From the NCBI GenBank assembly GCA_021229015.1, contig CM037782.1:57905518-57969517 (forward strand): a stretch of 64,000 nucleotides of DNA, given 5' to 3'. Of the stretch, positions 23,650-34,693 are shown piece after piece (the first letter of the stretch is position 1; the number at the start of each line of letters is the position of its first letter). Source of the stretch: Solen grandis (Eukaryota > Mollusca > Bivalvia > Adapedonta > Solenidae). The notes beneath the pieces are model-generated. The model did not search any database. It had not been told where the DNA came from and saw nothing but the letters and a program-made list of their open reading frames with translations. The translations under genes and the position numbers were made by a program.

Positions 23650-24840
23650 TAAATACCATAGATACATGTACAATTTTTAAATTAATTGGTGTTCATGTGC
23701 ATGCAGCAATAAAAAATGCATCTTTTTCCATATAGAAATAACAAGTGACAAAACTTTTTTTCAGTATGATTTTATTCTGTTGCAGCAATGATTATTTTGA
23801 AAATAATAGCAACCTAAAATATTAGGTTATGTTGTAAATAATCTGATAATTGACACTTTTCATACTTATATAAGCTAGGATCTAGAAATATGAATTACTG
23901 TAATAATTTGTGATGAAAATTTTAAGTAGACTTCAAAGACTTAAAAGAGACATGAAAGATACATTTATCTTCTTGTTATTGTAAAATGAACAAAGCAGGT
24001 TGGAAATTGTGAGGCTGTGCCCATCATCATAACAGAACATATAAAAATACAAAAAAAAATACAATTACATAACATTCTTTTCATTTTTGCTTACAAAACC
24101 AGTTTGGTTAGGTCAGAAAAGAAGGAGGTGAAGAGGAAAATAATGGTTTAAAAAAACATAACAGGCCATAAAACATAGACAAAGTAGCCATATTAAGATA
24201 TTGGTCCTGTGTTAGGGGTAATGGACGGTGATCTTTATTCAGTGTGAAAGAATTGTGAGTATCATTAATATTGGATGAGTGATTTCATTATTCAGCCGTT
24301 CACTTTCAAGTACACCTTGCCTGGTGCTGGCTTGATTAAGACCAGAAGTTCAAAACTGCTCCAGGCAGTTGGTGGGCGAGCAAAAACAAAACACAGTTGA
24401 TTGTTTAAATCTTTTAACATGTTTAAGATAATGCACCCTTCCCTTCAAAAAAAAAAAAAAAAAGATTGCTTGATGTGGTTTTGGGTTTTGATAGGAAGAT
24501 GGATTGTCCAGTGTTATCTATACATCTCTGTGGCTACAGGGAAGAGCACCATGGATACTGGATCCTGTGTTAACTTTCTTATCACTCAGTCATTCATGTT
24601 GCTGAAAGTAAATATGTAGTATCCTTGAGTATTGTTTCCAAACAATGGCCTATGAATATTCCATGAGAATCACTTACTGATGATGGATGCTAGAATGCAT
24701 GTGATAATTGATTTTGCCGCCTAAATAGTGCCAAATTATCGCACTGCATTGTGCCCAATATATTGTTGGGAGAAATTCTTTCATAGTACAAATCCGCAGC
24801 AGCCGAGTGTTATTGGATACATTGAAAGATGGCTGCCCAT
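23650..24840. other. No feature recognised
   Basis: AT-rich, with an A17-type homopolymer near 24448. Nothing else. Confidence 0.4.
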
Positions 24841-25070
24841 TGAGGCCTGGAGTCCTTGAGAGAATAGATCCATTGATTGATGTCCATAGATATTTTGGCT
24901 GTAGCTAATGACCGGAAGGTTGACCAGCTGTGAGTTATCACCTTACACAATGGGTAGCTCCACTGGCCTGGGAATACAAAACACTAATAATGCATGGGGG
25001 TTTACTGGCCCAGTGGTATACAGTAATATACAGGCTGTCGTACAGTGCACGGCAATCCCCTGTCCTGTTA

Positions 25071-25169
25071 CAGCAGATCGGCCAAGTTGCTGCTGCTGCT
25101 AGTATTCTATTACCACCCTTTGCTGTTTCCACTAGTCTTAGTTTGATAATGGATGCTCTGGTATTACAG
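25071..25169 (+). other. Splice-bounded open stretch, possible exon
   Basis: An acceptor-like 'CCTGTTACAG' precedes an open 99-bp stretch that ends at ATTACA|GTAAGT. The surrounding 24841-25169 is richer in GC than its neighbours. The translation (QIGQVAAAASILLPPF...) has no feature I recognise. It could be a UTR exon, an alternative exon, or chance. Confidence 0.2.
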
Positions 25170-26250
25170 TAAGTTTGTTGCTTTTAATTAAATACTTTGT
25201 ATATTTCTATTCAACTGTTATTGTCAACCACTGTGTTTAACTTATACTACTGTATCATATAAGTTAATCTCTGCTCTTGTAATATAGTAAATTGTTCATT
25301 GTGTGTTTGTTGCAATAAGATCTTTAATCTTACAATTATGATAAATAATCTTATTAATTTTTATTCAACTGTGGGTTGCTGATTGCTATCTATGCATTGT
25401 TATTATCAGTTTTGCAAATTGAATGCTTTGATTTTACTATAACTGTACGTTGTTCCAGTGTGAATTAATGCTATAAAATCGTAGGTGCTTACCATTATTC
25501 ATTAAATATCTAGTCAGCTGTTGTTATTTTCCACATGATGTTGCTCATGGTTCAGTTAAAGTCTAAATAAATTTTATTATTCAAATTTTTTTTTTATTCA
25601 ACAACAATGGTAATAATTAAGTTAATATATTTATTTACATGTATTCATTTAAGAAATGAAATAATTTTGCTATAATCTTGGCACATTACGTTTTATTTAT
25701 TGTGACAAGTAGAAGCTTTTAAGCCTCATATTTATGTCAGAATTAAATGCTCATCTGCTAAAATTAGATTTATGTGATCTCAGCTGATTGTGTTTATGGC
25801 CCTGCCTATAATACCAATGAAGGACTCTTAAAAAAAGTGGGATTTATGCTAAATTATTCATAAACGTTAGGTATTTTAATTTGTTTATGCTTAAATGGAT
25901 ACTTTTTCTCCCTGATTGTGTAGGCAGTTTAACATGACGGTTGTTATTTGATTGTCATTTTAGATAGACACTGTTCAGTAAACAGTTTGTGATAAGAAGA
26001 TCAAAGAATTATAAATAAGTTGAGCCAGGAAGGTTTAAATGTTTCATTGTAAAGACCTTATTTCTTCCATTTCATCTTTTTTTTTTTTGATTGATGATAA
26101 CATCTTTTATTCATGTTTTTTATATGTATTTTTTTTTAATTTAAATGTTATGAAGGATATCAACTTAGTATCAATATATTTTGATTTATCGCTTTTATAT
26201 AACAACTAAATGCATTATAGGAATAGTATCCAAATCATACCTTAACACTT
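25170..26250. other. No feature recognised
   Basis: Very AT-rich, with nothing supportable. Confidence 0.4.
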
Positions 26251-26499
26251 ACAATGCTGTGGTGCCACTTGTTACTGCCTTTGTGTCCAGTACAAACCAA
26301 GATCAGCCTGCACATCTGTGTAGTCTGATTATGGTTTGCACTGTTTGTTATTCAGTCAATAAACTTTTAGTGACACTACAATAAACAACTAATAATACAG
26401 TGTTAAATGGTGAAAGCACAAGTCCAGTTATGAAATTTTACATGGTAAGGGTTAATTAGGGGCCATTTATATTTGAACGATGGTAACGGTCCCTGTTCT

Positions 26500-26660
26500 A
26501 CTACCACTTGCCCCTCACAGCTGTTGGTTTGAGCCATAGTCTATCACTTGGATTCTTCATAATAATGTGGAAGTCTTCTAGTTTGCTTGTAGTAGGTGTG
26601 GTTTTACCCGGTTGCCCCTTGTGCGTTCTCGGTATTCATTCAGTTGAGATTAGGTGGACG
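26500..26660 (+). repeat. Decayed SINE, same family as 41448-41660
   Basis: It shares a B-box-like GTTGGTTTGAGCC, 'ATGTGGAAG', and the block 'TTGCCCCTTGTGCGTTCTCG' in the same order as the intronic copy. Confidence 0.5.
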
Positions 26661-28280
26661 TGGTTATAAAACTGAAATGCTGTTAAAGTGATGGTAAAGT
26701 GTAGCAGAGCAACAATGGCTATGACCGTACTGACATAATGATGAAAAAACTGGCATATTTTGTTGCCACAGTAGAACTGTAAGTAATCTATAATTGCCTT
26801 CATGAAGCTTTTATTATTATTTTCTTGTCAAAATTATAAATTAATTTGCACGTTTTCATTTTTCAGATTTGTCATGTCTTCCAGGCAATGTACAAAGCTG
26901 TGTTTTCATTTTCACATAATTATATTGTTGATTGAGCGGCATTTTGAAAGGAAAACAGACTCCAAAACCACTCACATACTTTTGATGACTTCAATATAAG
27001 AAAATAAAATAATTTATTTATTTGGAGATGAAGCCATCAAACTGATTCTTATATTTTATTATTTGAGGAATAATTCATGGTTATATACATTAAAAATGAT
27101 GCAATTAATGAGTGATCTGTTAAATCTATTTAAAAGATCAAACATGATTTTGACATTATTAATTGTAGAAATATGTTATGAATGTATGAAATGTATAAAA
27201 TGAATAAAAATATCACTAGTGTAGTGAACAATTAAGGCCTCTGGTACAATCATGTTTTTAAGATATATTGTTCAATCACTGTGTCCTCCAAATAGTCTCA
27301 ATGGTAATTTCCTTGATGGCCCTTGCTTTGTGCGTTTGGGAAATCTTGCCATTTGTCTGATTACATAATATGTTTTGAACTGATTATACCCTACAGTAAT
27401 CTCAAACTGGCCAGTCTTATTTGCTCTAACTGAATTCTGGAGTGCCAAGGTTATTGTAGACATGGAAATCTATCAAATATTTGTCTACATTATGGGTAAT
27501 ATGGTCACTTCTGTACATGTAACCTACACCAGTAGTCTGAGAGCAGGAACCACTTGCTGTGCGCAATTCCTCCTCTTCTGTTTTTCATGTATCTCAGTCT
27601 GTACATCACCATTAGCGACAGCATGTCAAAACCAAGCCATGTCAGATTGCAGGAAATGAGATAAGACTTACTGACCAGGCTGTTTTTGGCCTCTCTCCAA
27701 CACCTGTCCCTTCCAATTGTCAGTCTCCCAGTAGATGCTCCAGCCTGGCTAGTTACATTCGTACATTTGTCCAGGATGGCTTGACAGTAGGACAGCTGGT
27801 TAAGGCACCATGATACCAGCCTGGGGGTTCCAGGTTTAAGACCATTCTTTAAAATCTTTCACATGTGTTAGATTAATGTGAGAATGCTTTCAACTTCTTG
27901 CAGTGCTGGTCCATTATAATGTTTTTCATTTGAATGTGAAAGTCAGTAACAACAAGGTTCAACATTGAATCCTATAACCTTTATTTTGTGACTTGTTAAT
28001 ATGGTATCTAGAATAGGGACCCAAATATAACATAATTAAAACACAAAAGTTCAAAGTAAGGACCCAGTCTTCAGTTTCTCCAGTTGTTGCCAGGGGCATA
28101 GCTATCAGTTCATCAGCAACATTGTGCATAACTTATTTTTTTATTTATTGATATAGCCTGATAAAAATGACAAGAAAATATAACATTTTCATCAATCAAC
28201 AATCAATTAAAATGTTCGTGTGTAACACCTCTAATTGCTGTAGAGTTACAGTATGGTCCATTACATAACTGGTATAATGT
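26661..28280. other. Unassigned
   Basis: No gene is visible. A tRNA-like stretch near 27784-27845 ('GACAGCTGGTTAAGGCACC') may be another SINE head. Confidence 0.35.
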
Positions 28281-28284
28281 TGTT

Positions 28285-28475
28285 TCTATGGTCTTGTGGT
28301 AACATACCCAATTGTGGATCTGAAGATTGTGGGTTCAAACCCCTTTTGTGGGGGAATTAATTTTTCATAACCTTCCCAGATGCAACACACTGGTCCAACC
28401 CAGGAACTGTGGAGTGGGATTAGTATAAGTACTGTAAGAACTTGTTTCGCAATCGATGTAAAATAAATAAGTTTA
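28285..28475 (+). repeat. SINE family B copy, well preserved
   Basis: A-box-like GGTCTTGTGGTAACA, B-box GTGGGTTCAAACCCC, then 'CACACTGGTCCAACCCAGG', 'TTAGTATAAGTACTGTAAG' and a TAAAATAAATAAG tail. Confidence 0.7.
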
Positions 28476-29509
28476 AACTAAGCTATTTAGGATTACATGA
28501 CCATCATAGGGAGAATTTTTTGACTCTGAACAAGTATGTTACTCCTTGGGTTAACACTTGCTGAATTGATACAAATTGTCCATTAAACACAGTGTTCACT
28601 GTTGCAAGTTTTAAATCATCTGGCCTTAGCATGCTGATTTGGTTCTACACTGGAAACCTAGGTCAATATCAAGATAGCTTTCATATAGTAAGAGGTCAAG
28701 AAACGAAGACGTTTCTATCAATAAAAAAACACTACAAGTTTATTGGCTACTTCTGTTCTCAGTAGTCTATTATAAGCATTGTTGCCTGAACTGTGGTAGA
28801 TAAATAAAAGTGGAAATTCATAAGAAATAATAAAAAGCTTTTGAACAACAGAAAATAACCACAGGTTACAGGGTCAGGCTCTATTTTACCTTCTTTGATG
28901 TTATTATAGACAGGAGTATAAACTTGATGCATGATGAAAAATGTGAAAGGAATGATTGACAACACCTGTAGATCACCTCAGTGACCCACCTTGGTAGGTG
29001 GCAATAATGTTATCATCATCAGGCGCAGGGTGTGAGGCGGATCAACACCGTCTATCTTTCACAACTGGTTGCACTTTGTTAAGGAGGCATATCACCGCCC
29101 CCTCCTTTCTCAGGATGGTTGTCTGGGTTGATCTAGTCCCTACACAAAAAGTTGTGTTTCTGGTCCCCCCAAACCAACCATGGTATTTTGCCATTAAACC
29201 TTTTTTCTCCTTTCCTTAATTCTATAATGACTGATTTTTTTTATTGGTCACATTTTTTAAACTACCTCATCTTTTTTGATAAGTAAATAAAAGAAAAGAA
29301 AGGCCCACCTATTGACCCTAATATTTTTTTTTTAAAAAAGACCAGAAACATTACTTTTTTTTGCACTAATGAATCTTCTGAGAAGGTGCTGTTGTTATTT
29401 TTTGTTACCGGTATATCTCTACAAATCTGAAATATGATAGGAAAATAATTATGTTCATCACAGCAGACTTTCAGAAGAATTTCGATAATTTGTGGGAAGG
29501 CAATATTTT
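28476..29509. other. No feature recognised
   Basis: A modestly GC-richer patch lies at 28990-29220 but has no splice sites or domains that I trust. Confidence 0.35.
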
Positions 29510-29714
29510 TTAACCCTTTCCCTCATATAGACTAATTTTGACGCATCATAGTACCACATAAAGCTGATTCAGAAACCACAGTTAAACTTACAATTATTAC
29601 AAATCCTCATTCCAGACCACTGATTAGCAGCGAACAGCAAAACTGATCACCTGCGATTACTCACGTAATAATTTGTTCTATGACTGCCAGAAACTCTATG
29701 AGGGAAAGGGTTAA
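29510..29714 (+). mobile_element. TTAA-type MITE, family 1, rearranged copy
   Basis: TTAA ends and both termini are kept. The right half of the internal palindrome is replaced by a 27-bp segment (29667-29693) that is identical to 29826-29852 outside the element. Confidence 0.85.
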
Positions 29715-29859
29715 AGGTAGTCAATGTGTCTGTGGGTTGAGTAAACTAATTAAAGTGATTACCATGTAACTGTTTGTGAAACTTTCTTTCTATAACTTAC
29801 ATTTTCATAACTTTTTTAATTGTAAAATAATTTGTTCTATGACTGCCAGAAAATGTTTA

Positions 29860-30552
29860 AATGCAAATCTTAAGACAATCTTAACAAACAAGCATGCTTT
29901 TCCAATATGATGCCTTAATTGTAAATTTGTAGAGATTTATTTATAGATCAGGGTTGATTATTGAGAAAAATAAATTTTATATCTTTACTATGCCAGCTCT
30001 CTAAGATTCTGGAAATTAGGCACATGATTTAAACTCCAATAAATAGGCACCTGCCCATAACAGCCACTTTCTCTAGTTTAATCAGATAGGATAGATTGTA
30101 CCTAGAATAGGTGTTATTAGTAGTTGTGGTATTTCTCATGATGTCACATCTACTCTCTACCAGTGCTTATGTGTACACTATTTTATAACCATCCAAAAGA
30201 TTATTTTTTATTAAATGGATATTTCATTAATATTTATGAGGAAAAGACGCTTAGGGTTTATTGAGTCACTGACATCATTACCATCTGCTGGAACTAATTC
30301 TGTTGATAAAACTGATAAGTGTGTGTTAATGAGTTTTTAATCTACTTAAAAAGATATAGAACGCCATTAGTGTGTAAAGATGAATTAACTTTAATGGAAA
30401 ACAATTTTTCTATTATTATTTTATTATGATTTTTATGAATTTCAGTTCAAAAATGTTTGATCAGTTTCTTACTACTGTTCAGTTTAACCACTGATTTGTA
30501 GGGAAAAAATATTATGTTTACCAGTGATATACTTGCCAAAAATAGTTAAGTT
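29860..30552. other. No feature recognised
   Basis: AT-rich, with nothing supportable. Confidence 0.4.
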
Positions 30553-30993
30553 TTTGTGTCACATGCTGTAATCAGAGGTGACACATAAGGACCACTTGTC
30601 TGTCACACCTTGTCTGCCATGCTCCAGCAGGTGACACATGCACCTTAACCCTTTCCCTCATATAGACTCATTTTGACGCACTCAATAGGTACCACATAAA
30701 GCCTGATCTGCAGAAAACCACAGTTAAACCTTACCAAATTTAATTACAAAATCCTCATTTTCAGACCACTGAGGAGCAGCGAACAGCATAAAACCTGATC
30801 AGCCTGCGAGTTACTTGCAGGCTGATCTGGTTTTATGTTGTTCGCATAGGTCTTTTCATGGTTTCCTCTATGAGGGAAAGGGTTAAGGTGCATTATTCGC
30901 TTAGGTGACATAGCAGAATTTAGTCAGTTGTAGGTTAACCGTCAAGGTGTTCGTTTGATTTTTTTTTGTATTACAAAGAGCACTCTTGTTAAA
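30553..30993. repeat. Repeat H, interrupted by a MITE
   Basis: 'TTTGTGTCACATGCTGTAA', 'CAGAGGTGACACATAAGG', 'CCAGCAGGTGACACATG' and a terminal 'GCACTCTTGTTAA' match repeat H at 34572-34693 in the same order. The family 1 MITE at 30645-30886 sits inside. Confidence 0.6.
30645..30886 (+). mobile_element. TTAA-type MITE, family 1, full length
   Basis: Intact 242-bp copy bounded by TTAA on both sides, with the complete nested palindrome. Its flanks make the inferred empty site a perfect 18-bp palindrome, ATGCACCTTAAGGTGCAT. Confidence 0.95.
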
Positions 30994-31457
30994 TCCTATC
31001 CCCTGTTATATGATGAATGCTATGATAACACATTTCAAACAAATAAATTATTTTTGTAATTTATTACAAAATTACAATATTATGCATAAAATAGGTTTCA
31101 GGACACTCAAAACAGTTGTATAATGAATTGGCAGTCTTCTTTAATATCATTGTGTTCAGATAGGATGTCTGGGTTAAGGATGTCATATTCCACTGTCTGA
31201 TGGCATTTACAGTATTCACCACTTAACAAACACCTTGCTACATTATGTATTGTAAAACAAAATAAAACTGAAAGAAATTTTCATTCTTTAAAGGTTTTAA
31301 AATGTTAATGAATCCCCTAAATTTTGAACAGTGATTATACAAGTGATGTCATATACAAGCAATGCCATGCACAACACATGGTAAACACATACATACATAC
31401 ACAAAATGATCTTGGGGGTCTCCATGCTGATGGTCTCCACCTTTTTGGGTACGGCTG

Positions 31458-31662
31458 GTGTGCGTTCAGTATGCCAAACCATATGCAACCGGTTGCTTAC
31501 ATTCAGCTATGGATTTTTCTTAGGACCATATACCATGCTGTTCACATGCACCTTATACTGTATATAGACACACATGAATATCGTGGTTAATGACACTGAA
31601 ACAGTTTCATAGCTGACTGTAAGCACACGGTTGCATACGGTTTGGCATACTGAACGCACGCC
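31458..31662. repeat. Long inverted repeat, arms about 50 bp
   Basis: 'GTGCGTTCAGTATGCCAAAC' and the following TATGCAACC...GCTTACA...TCAGCTATG (31459-31512) are matched in reverse complement at about 31607-31661, with a few mismatches. The spacer is roughly 95 bp. No target duplication was identified. Confidence 0.8.
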
Positions 31663-32464
31663 TGATCTAAGGCTCTCCAGTACAGAGGATTTCACAGAGG
31701 AGTTATTGAAGAAGGGATAGATCTATGACCTCATGAATAGATTTATGTTTTGTAGAAATGTGTTCAAAGCTAACTTGTTGCCTCCAAATGGACTACTGTT
31801 TTGATTGGAGGAAGCTTATTCCATATAACAAATACTCTGCTAAACCAATTAAACATCAGTAGCCACTATTTTTGCTTTTGATGAGTATCCTACCAGATGT
31901 TCCAAAATCTTGCCGATCTTTCAGAATGTTGTCCCTCCCTCTGCCTTTCCTTTAACTGTATATCCTGTTATCTGGCTCACACTCCACTTTCCCTGAACAA
32001 TAAATCTAGATTAATAACTTCTTTCAGTAATTAGATTCCCCGCCAATTGATCAATGAGAGATAACCATTGTGCTTACCCAGTCTTGTATACAACAATGGC
32101 CAGACCGCTCATAAGGCAATTGTCTTGGTTGCTCCCTGGTTTACACCAATTTGGATCAGCACAATACAGACAGGTTATTTCATCGGTACACCTGCCTAAG
32201 TCAAGGTCTCAACTGTAGAAATTTTTAGAATTTTTAATTCTCAACAAATTATACAAAAATAATGATAGCATTTTTTTTTATACTCAGCCCAGACAGGCCA
32301 TTGTGCAGGTATATGTCACAAGGTTTGAAATAAAAGGTCATCCTTCAAGGTAAATGTTCTAATTAGAGCACAATGACGTCTGTTCATTGTAGAAATACAT
32401 GCAATAAATCGATCAGCGGTTATTTTAGAACACATTTTAAGAGGGTTTGTTTGTCTATTTTCCA
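31663..32464. other. Sequence upstream of the coding exon
   Basis: It ends in the polypyrimidine tract and acceptor TCTATTTTCCAG| at 32464, so at least its 3' part is intron or alternative promoter region. No TATA-type promoter is claimed. Confidence 0.5.
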
Positions 32465-32498
32465 GGTTCTTGCAATCTGACCAGATGACAACATAGCG
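32465..32498 (+). other. 5' UTR part of the first coding exon
   Basis: Lies between the acceptor at 32464 and the start codon. An in-frame TGA at 32478-32480 makes the ATG at 32499 the first possible start in this exon. The context GCGATGG has G at -3 and +4, a favourable eukaryotic start. Confidence 0.6.
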
Positions 32499-32856
32499 AT
32501 GGAGCCAAGAGGGATGAAAGCAGTGACGGTCCTGAAACTGGGGACTGTCCTGGCGTGCTTGTGTTTTGTGAAAGATCTTGTGGCTCAGAAGGACCAGTCA
32601 TGGACCTTCAACATTCCAGGAGTGTCTTTTATTTCATTTTCACCCCATTATTCAAACACGCAAAACCAGCGAATATCGCTAAGTTTTCGAACACGGAATC
32701 CCAATGGATTAATATTCTGCCATTATTTAAAGGATCTAGATTTGGAAGAATTGGAGAGGCTGAATTACAAGTTGTGTGTGGAACTACAGTATGGATTATT
32801 AGTGCTCAACTACAGACTTCTGCAATTCCAAGAGGATGGATTAACTGTTGGTCAAG
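32499..32856 (+). CDS. Neurexin-superfamily protein, exon 1 (signal peptide and first part of LamG 1)
   Basis: Encodes residues 1-119 plus one base of codon 120 (phase 1). A hydrophobic signal peptide spans about residues 8-29 (core LGTVLACLCFV), with likely cleavage after VAQ, so the product enters the secretory path. From residue 35 the laminin-G fold begins. The strand motif RISLSFRTRNPNGLIFC is typical of LamG, and YKLCVELQYGLLVLNY follows. The exon ends at a strong donor, CAAG|GTAAGC. Without splicing the frame runs on to 33167 through a 60-bp minisatellite into a low-complexity hydrophobic tail, which I regard as intron. In known relatives such proteins act at neuronal or glial surfaces; that role is inferred by family. 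The signal peptide is followed directly by LamG with no discoidin domain, which argues against CNTNAP/Caspr. Confidence 0.9.
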
Positions 32857-32894
32857 GTAAGCTGGAAATGTACATGGTGGGTGTGGTTGCTGAT

Positions 32895-33145
32895 CTGCGA
32901 TTGATATCGGTAATGATAACACAGATGGTGCAGGTGGTTGTGGTGATAATGATGATGATTTTGATACAGATAATGCTGAGGATGGAAGTGATAATGTTTG
33001 TGGTGGTGATGATGATGATTTTGATACAGATAATGCTGAGGATGGAAGTGATAATGTTTGTGGTGATGATGATGATGATTTTGATACGGATAATGCTGAG
33101 GATGGAATTGATGATGTTTGTGGTGGTGATGATGATGCTCAGAGA
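32895..33145 (+). repeat. Minisatellite of 60-bp units, three copies plus partial
   Basis: The unit 'GATGATTTTGATACAGATAA' followed by 'TGCTGAGGATGGAAGTGATA' and ATGTTTGTGGTGGTGATGAT recurs at exactly 60 bp. One plus-strand frame, open from about 32899 to 33219, reads an Asp-rich 20-residue repeat (DDDFDTDNAEDGSDNVCGG) without a start codon. Confidence 0.9.
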
Positions 33146-33595
33146 CATTCCATCAATATCTTTTTAACTTTAAGAAAACGAGAAAGAAAATATCAATTTA
33201 AAATGAATATATCAAAATAATGTTAAGGCATTAATTTTGTATAGCCTTATTTTCTTCTGTTCATACTTTTGGATAGGGGCCAAGGGATTAAAGTCTCATA
33301 CATAATGACTGTTCTTCTATTCTTCTTTTTCATCACAAATTCCTGACATGTTAAATGAAAGAGATACATTCCAAAAAGGTGAAGCAGGTTAATAGACAAT
33401 TGGATGTTAATTGAAGCAATATGTTAAATTATTGAAGATCAAGTACAACTCAGACTTACTGATAACAAAATAAAACTTAAAAACTTAGGGGTGTATTTCA
33501 AACAGTAATTTGTATTTTTTCCTAACTAAACATTTCATTTCTCAGTGAACATGGCTATAGTAGGTAAGACAAGGATTTATGCCATCTTATTCAGT

Positions 33596-33837
33596 TTAAC
33601 CCTTTCCCTCATTTAGACTCATTTTGATGCACTCAATAGGTACCACATAAAGCCTGAACTGCAGAAAGCCAAACTCAAACCTTACCAAATTTAATTGTAA
33701 AATCCTCATTACCAGACCACTGAGGAACAGTGAACAGCATAAAACCTGATCAGCCTGCGAGTTACTCGCAGGCTGATCTGGTTTTATGCTGTTTGCATAG
33801 GTCTTTTCATGGTTTCTTCTATGAGGGAAAGGGTTAA
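33596..33837 (+). mobile_element. TTAA-type MITE, family 1, full length
   Basis: TTAA at both ends, CCCTTTCCCTCAT...ATGAGGGAAAGGG termini, complete nested palindrome, intronic. Confidence 0.95.
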
Positions 33838-34394
33838 TGTTTTGTAAAACACAAATGGTAGATATTTATGATTAGTGTTACCATTGTTGATAGAAATGGA
33901 GCCTTTTCAGATGTACTGAAAAAAAAATTGTGTGAGAATCACTAGTAACACAGGAAATCCCATATTATCAAAATCCATTGACAAAAGCTGATGGCCCTGA
34001 TCCAAGGCCAAGAAAAAGTTCACTAAGTAGCCTGTTATTTATTGGATGAGCTTGTTTGTCAGGCTTCTATAAGCTCAATTGGTTCTGATAATTGGTGGCC
34101 ACTAACCTAATCTCCAAGTGAAATGAACACATCTGCAGAGTGACCTTGTTGCCCGTGATGGATAGGTTTCTAGCAATGATCAATGGTCAGTAGTTTTGGC
34201 ATCCAATTCCTGTATACAGATACATTGTCAAGCCACAGAATCCATGCCAATGTAATAAGGAGAAACTCTTTTGTATCAATCTAAATTGATATTGAATATA
34301 CAAAACTGGGAAACAGACATAACTATCATGTAATCAATTTTACTCAAAGCTTTCTTTTCTGGTTTACCAGAGAGTTGGGTCCAGTAACGTACAT

Positions 34395-34545
34395 AACTGA
34401 AGAAGACCTTGAGGTTTTGAATTTGAACCCTAGGGTAAAAATCTTTCATGACTTTCCCAGGCACAAAGTACTGGTCTAACCTAGAAATTGCTGAGAAAGA
34501 CCAGTTTAAGTTGTAAGATTTTTTTCTCAATTGAAACAAAAAAAA
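34395..34545 (+). repeat. SINE family B copy
   Basis: B-box-like GAATTTGAACCCTAG, then 'GGCACAAAGTACTGGTCTAA' and 'AGTTTAAGTTGTAAGA' with a T/A-rich end. Confidence 0.65.
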
Positions 34546-34571
34546 AGCCTTAAGTTACAAATTCAAATTCC

Positions 34572-34693
34572 TTTTTGTGTCACCTGCTATAAGCAGAGGT
34601 GATACATCAGGATCACTTTTTCTGTCATCTGTCAAACTTTTTCCAACATGCTTCAGCAGGTGACACATGTGTTTCAAAGAACACTCTTGTTAA
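34572..34693. repeat. Repeat H, uninterrupted copy
   Basis: 'TTTGTGTCACCTGCTATAAG', 'CAGAGGTGATACATCAGG', 'CAGCAGGTGACACATG' and 'AACACTCTTGTTAA' occur in this order. The GTGTCACCTGCT and AGCAGGTGACAC parts are inverted repeats of each other. Confidence 0.65.

Noticed and set aside
32852..33148. Ile/Thr-rich minus-strand open frame
   Set aside because: It is the antisense of the 60-bp minisatellite; the multiple-of-three period opens several frames at once.
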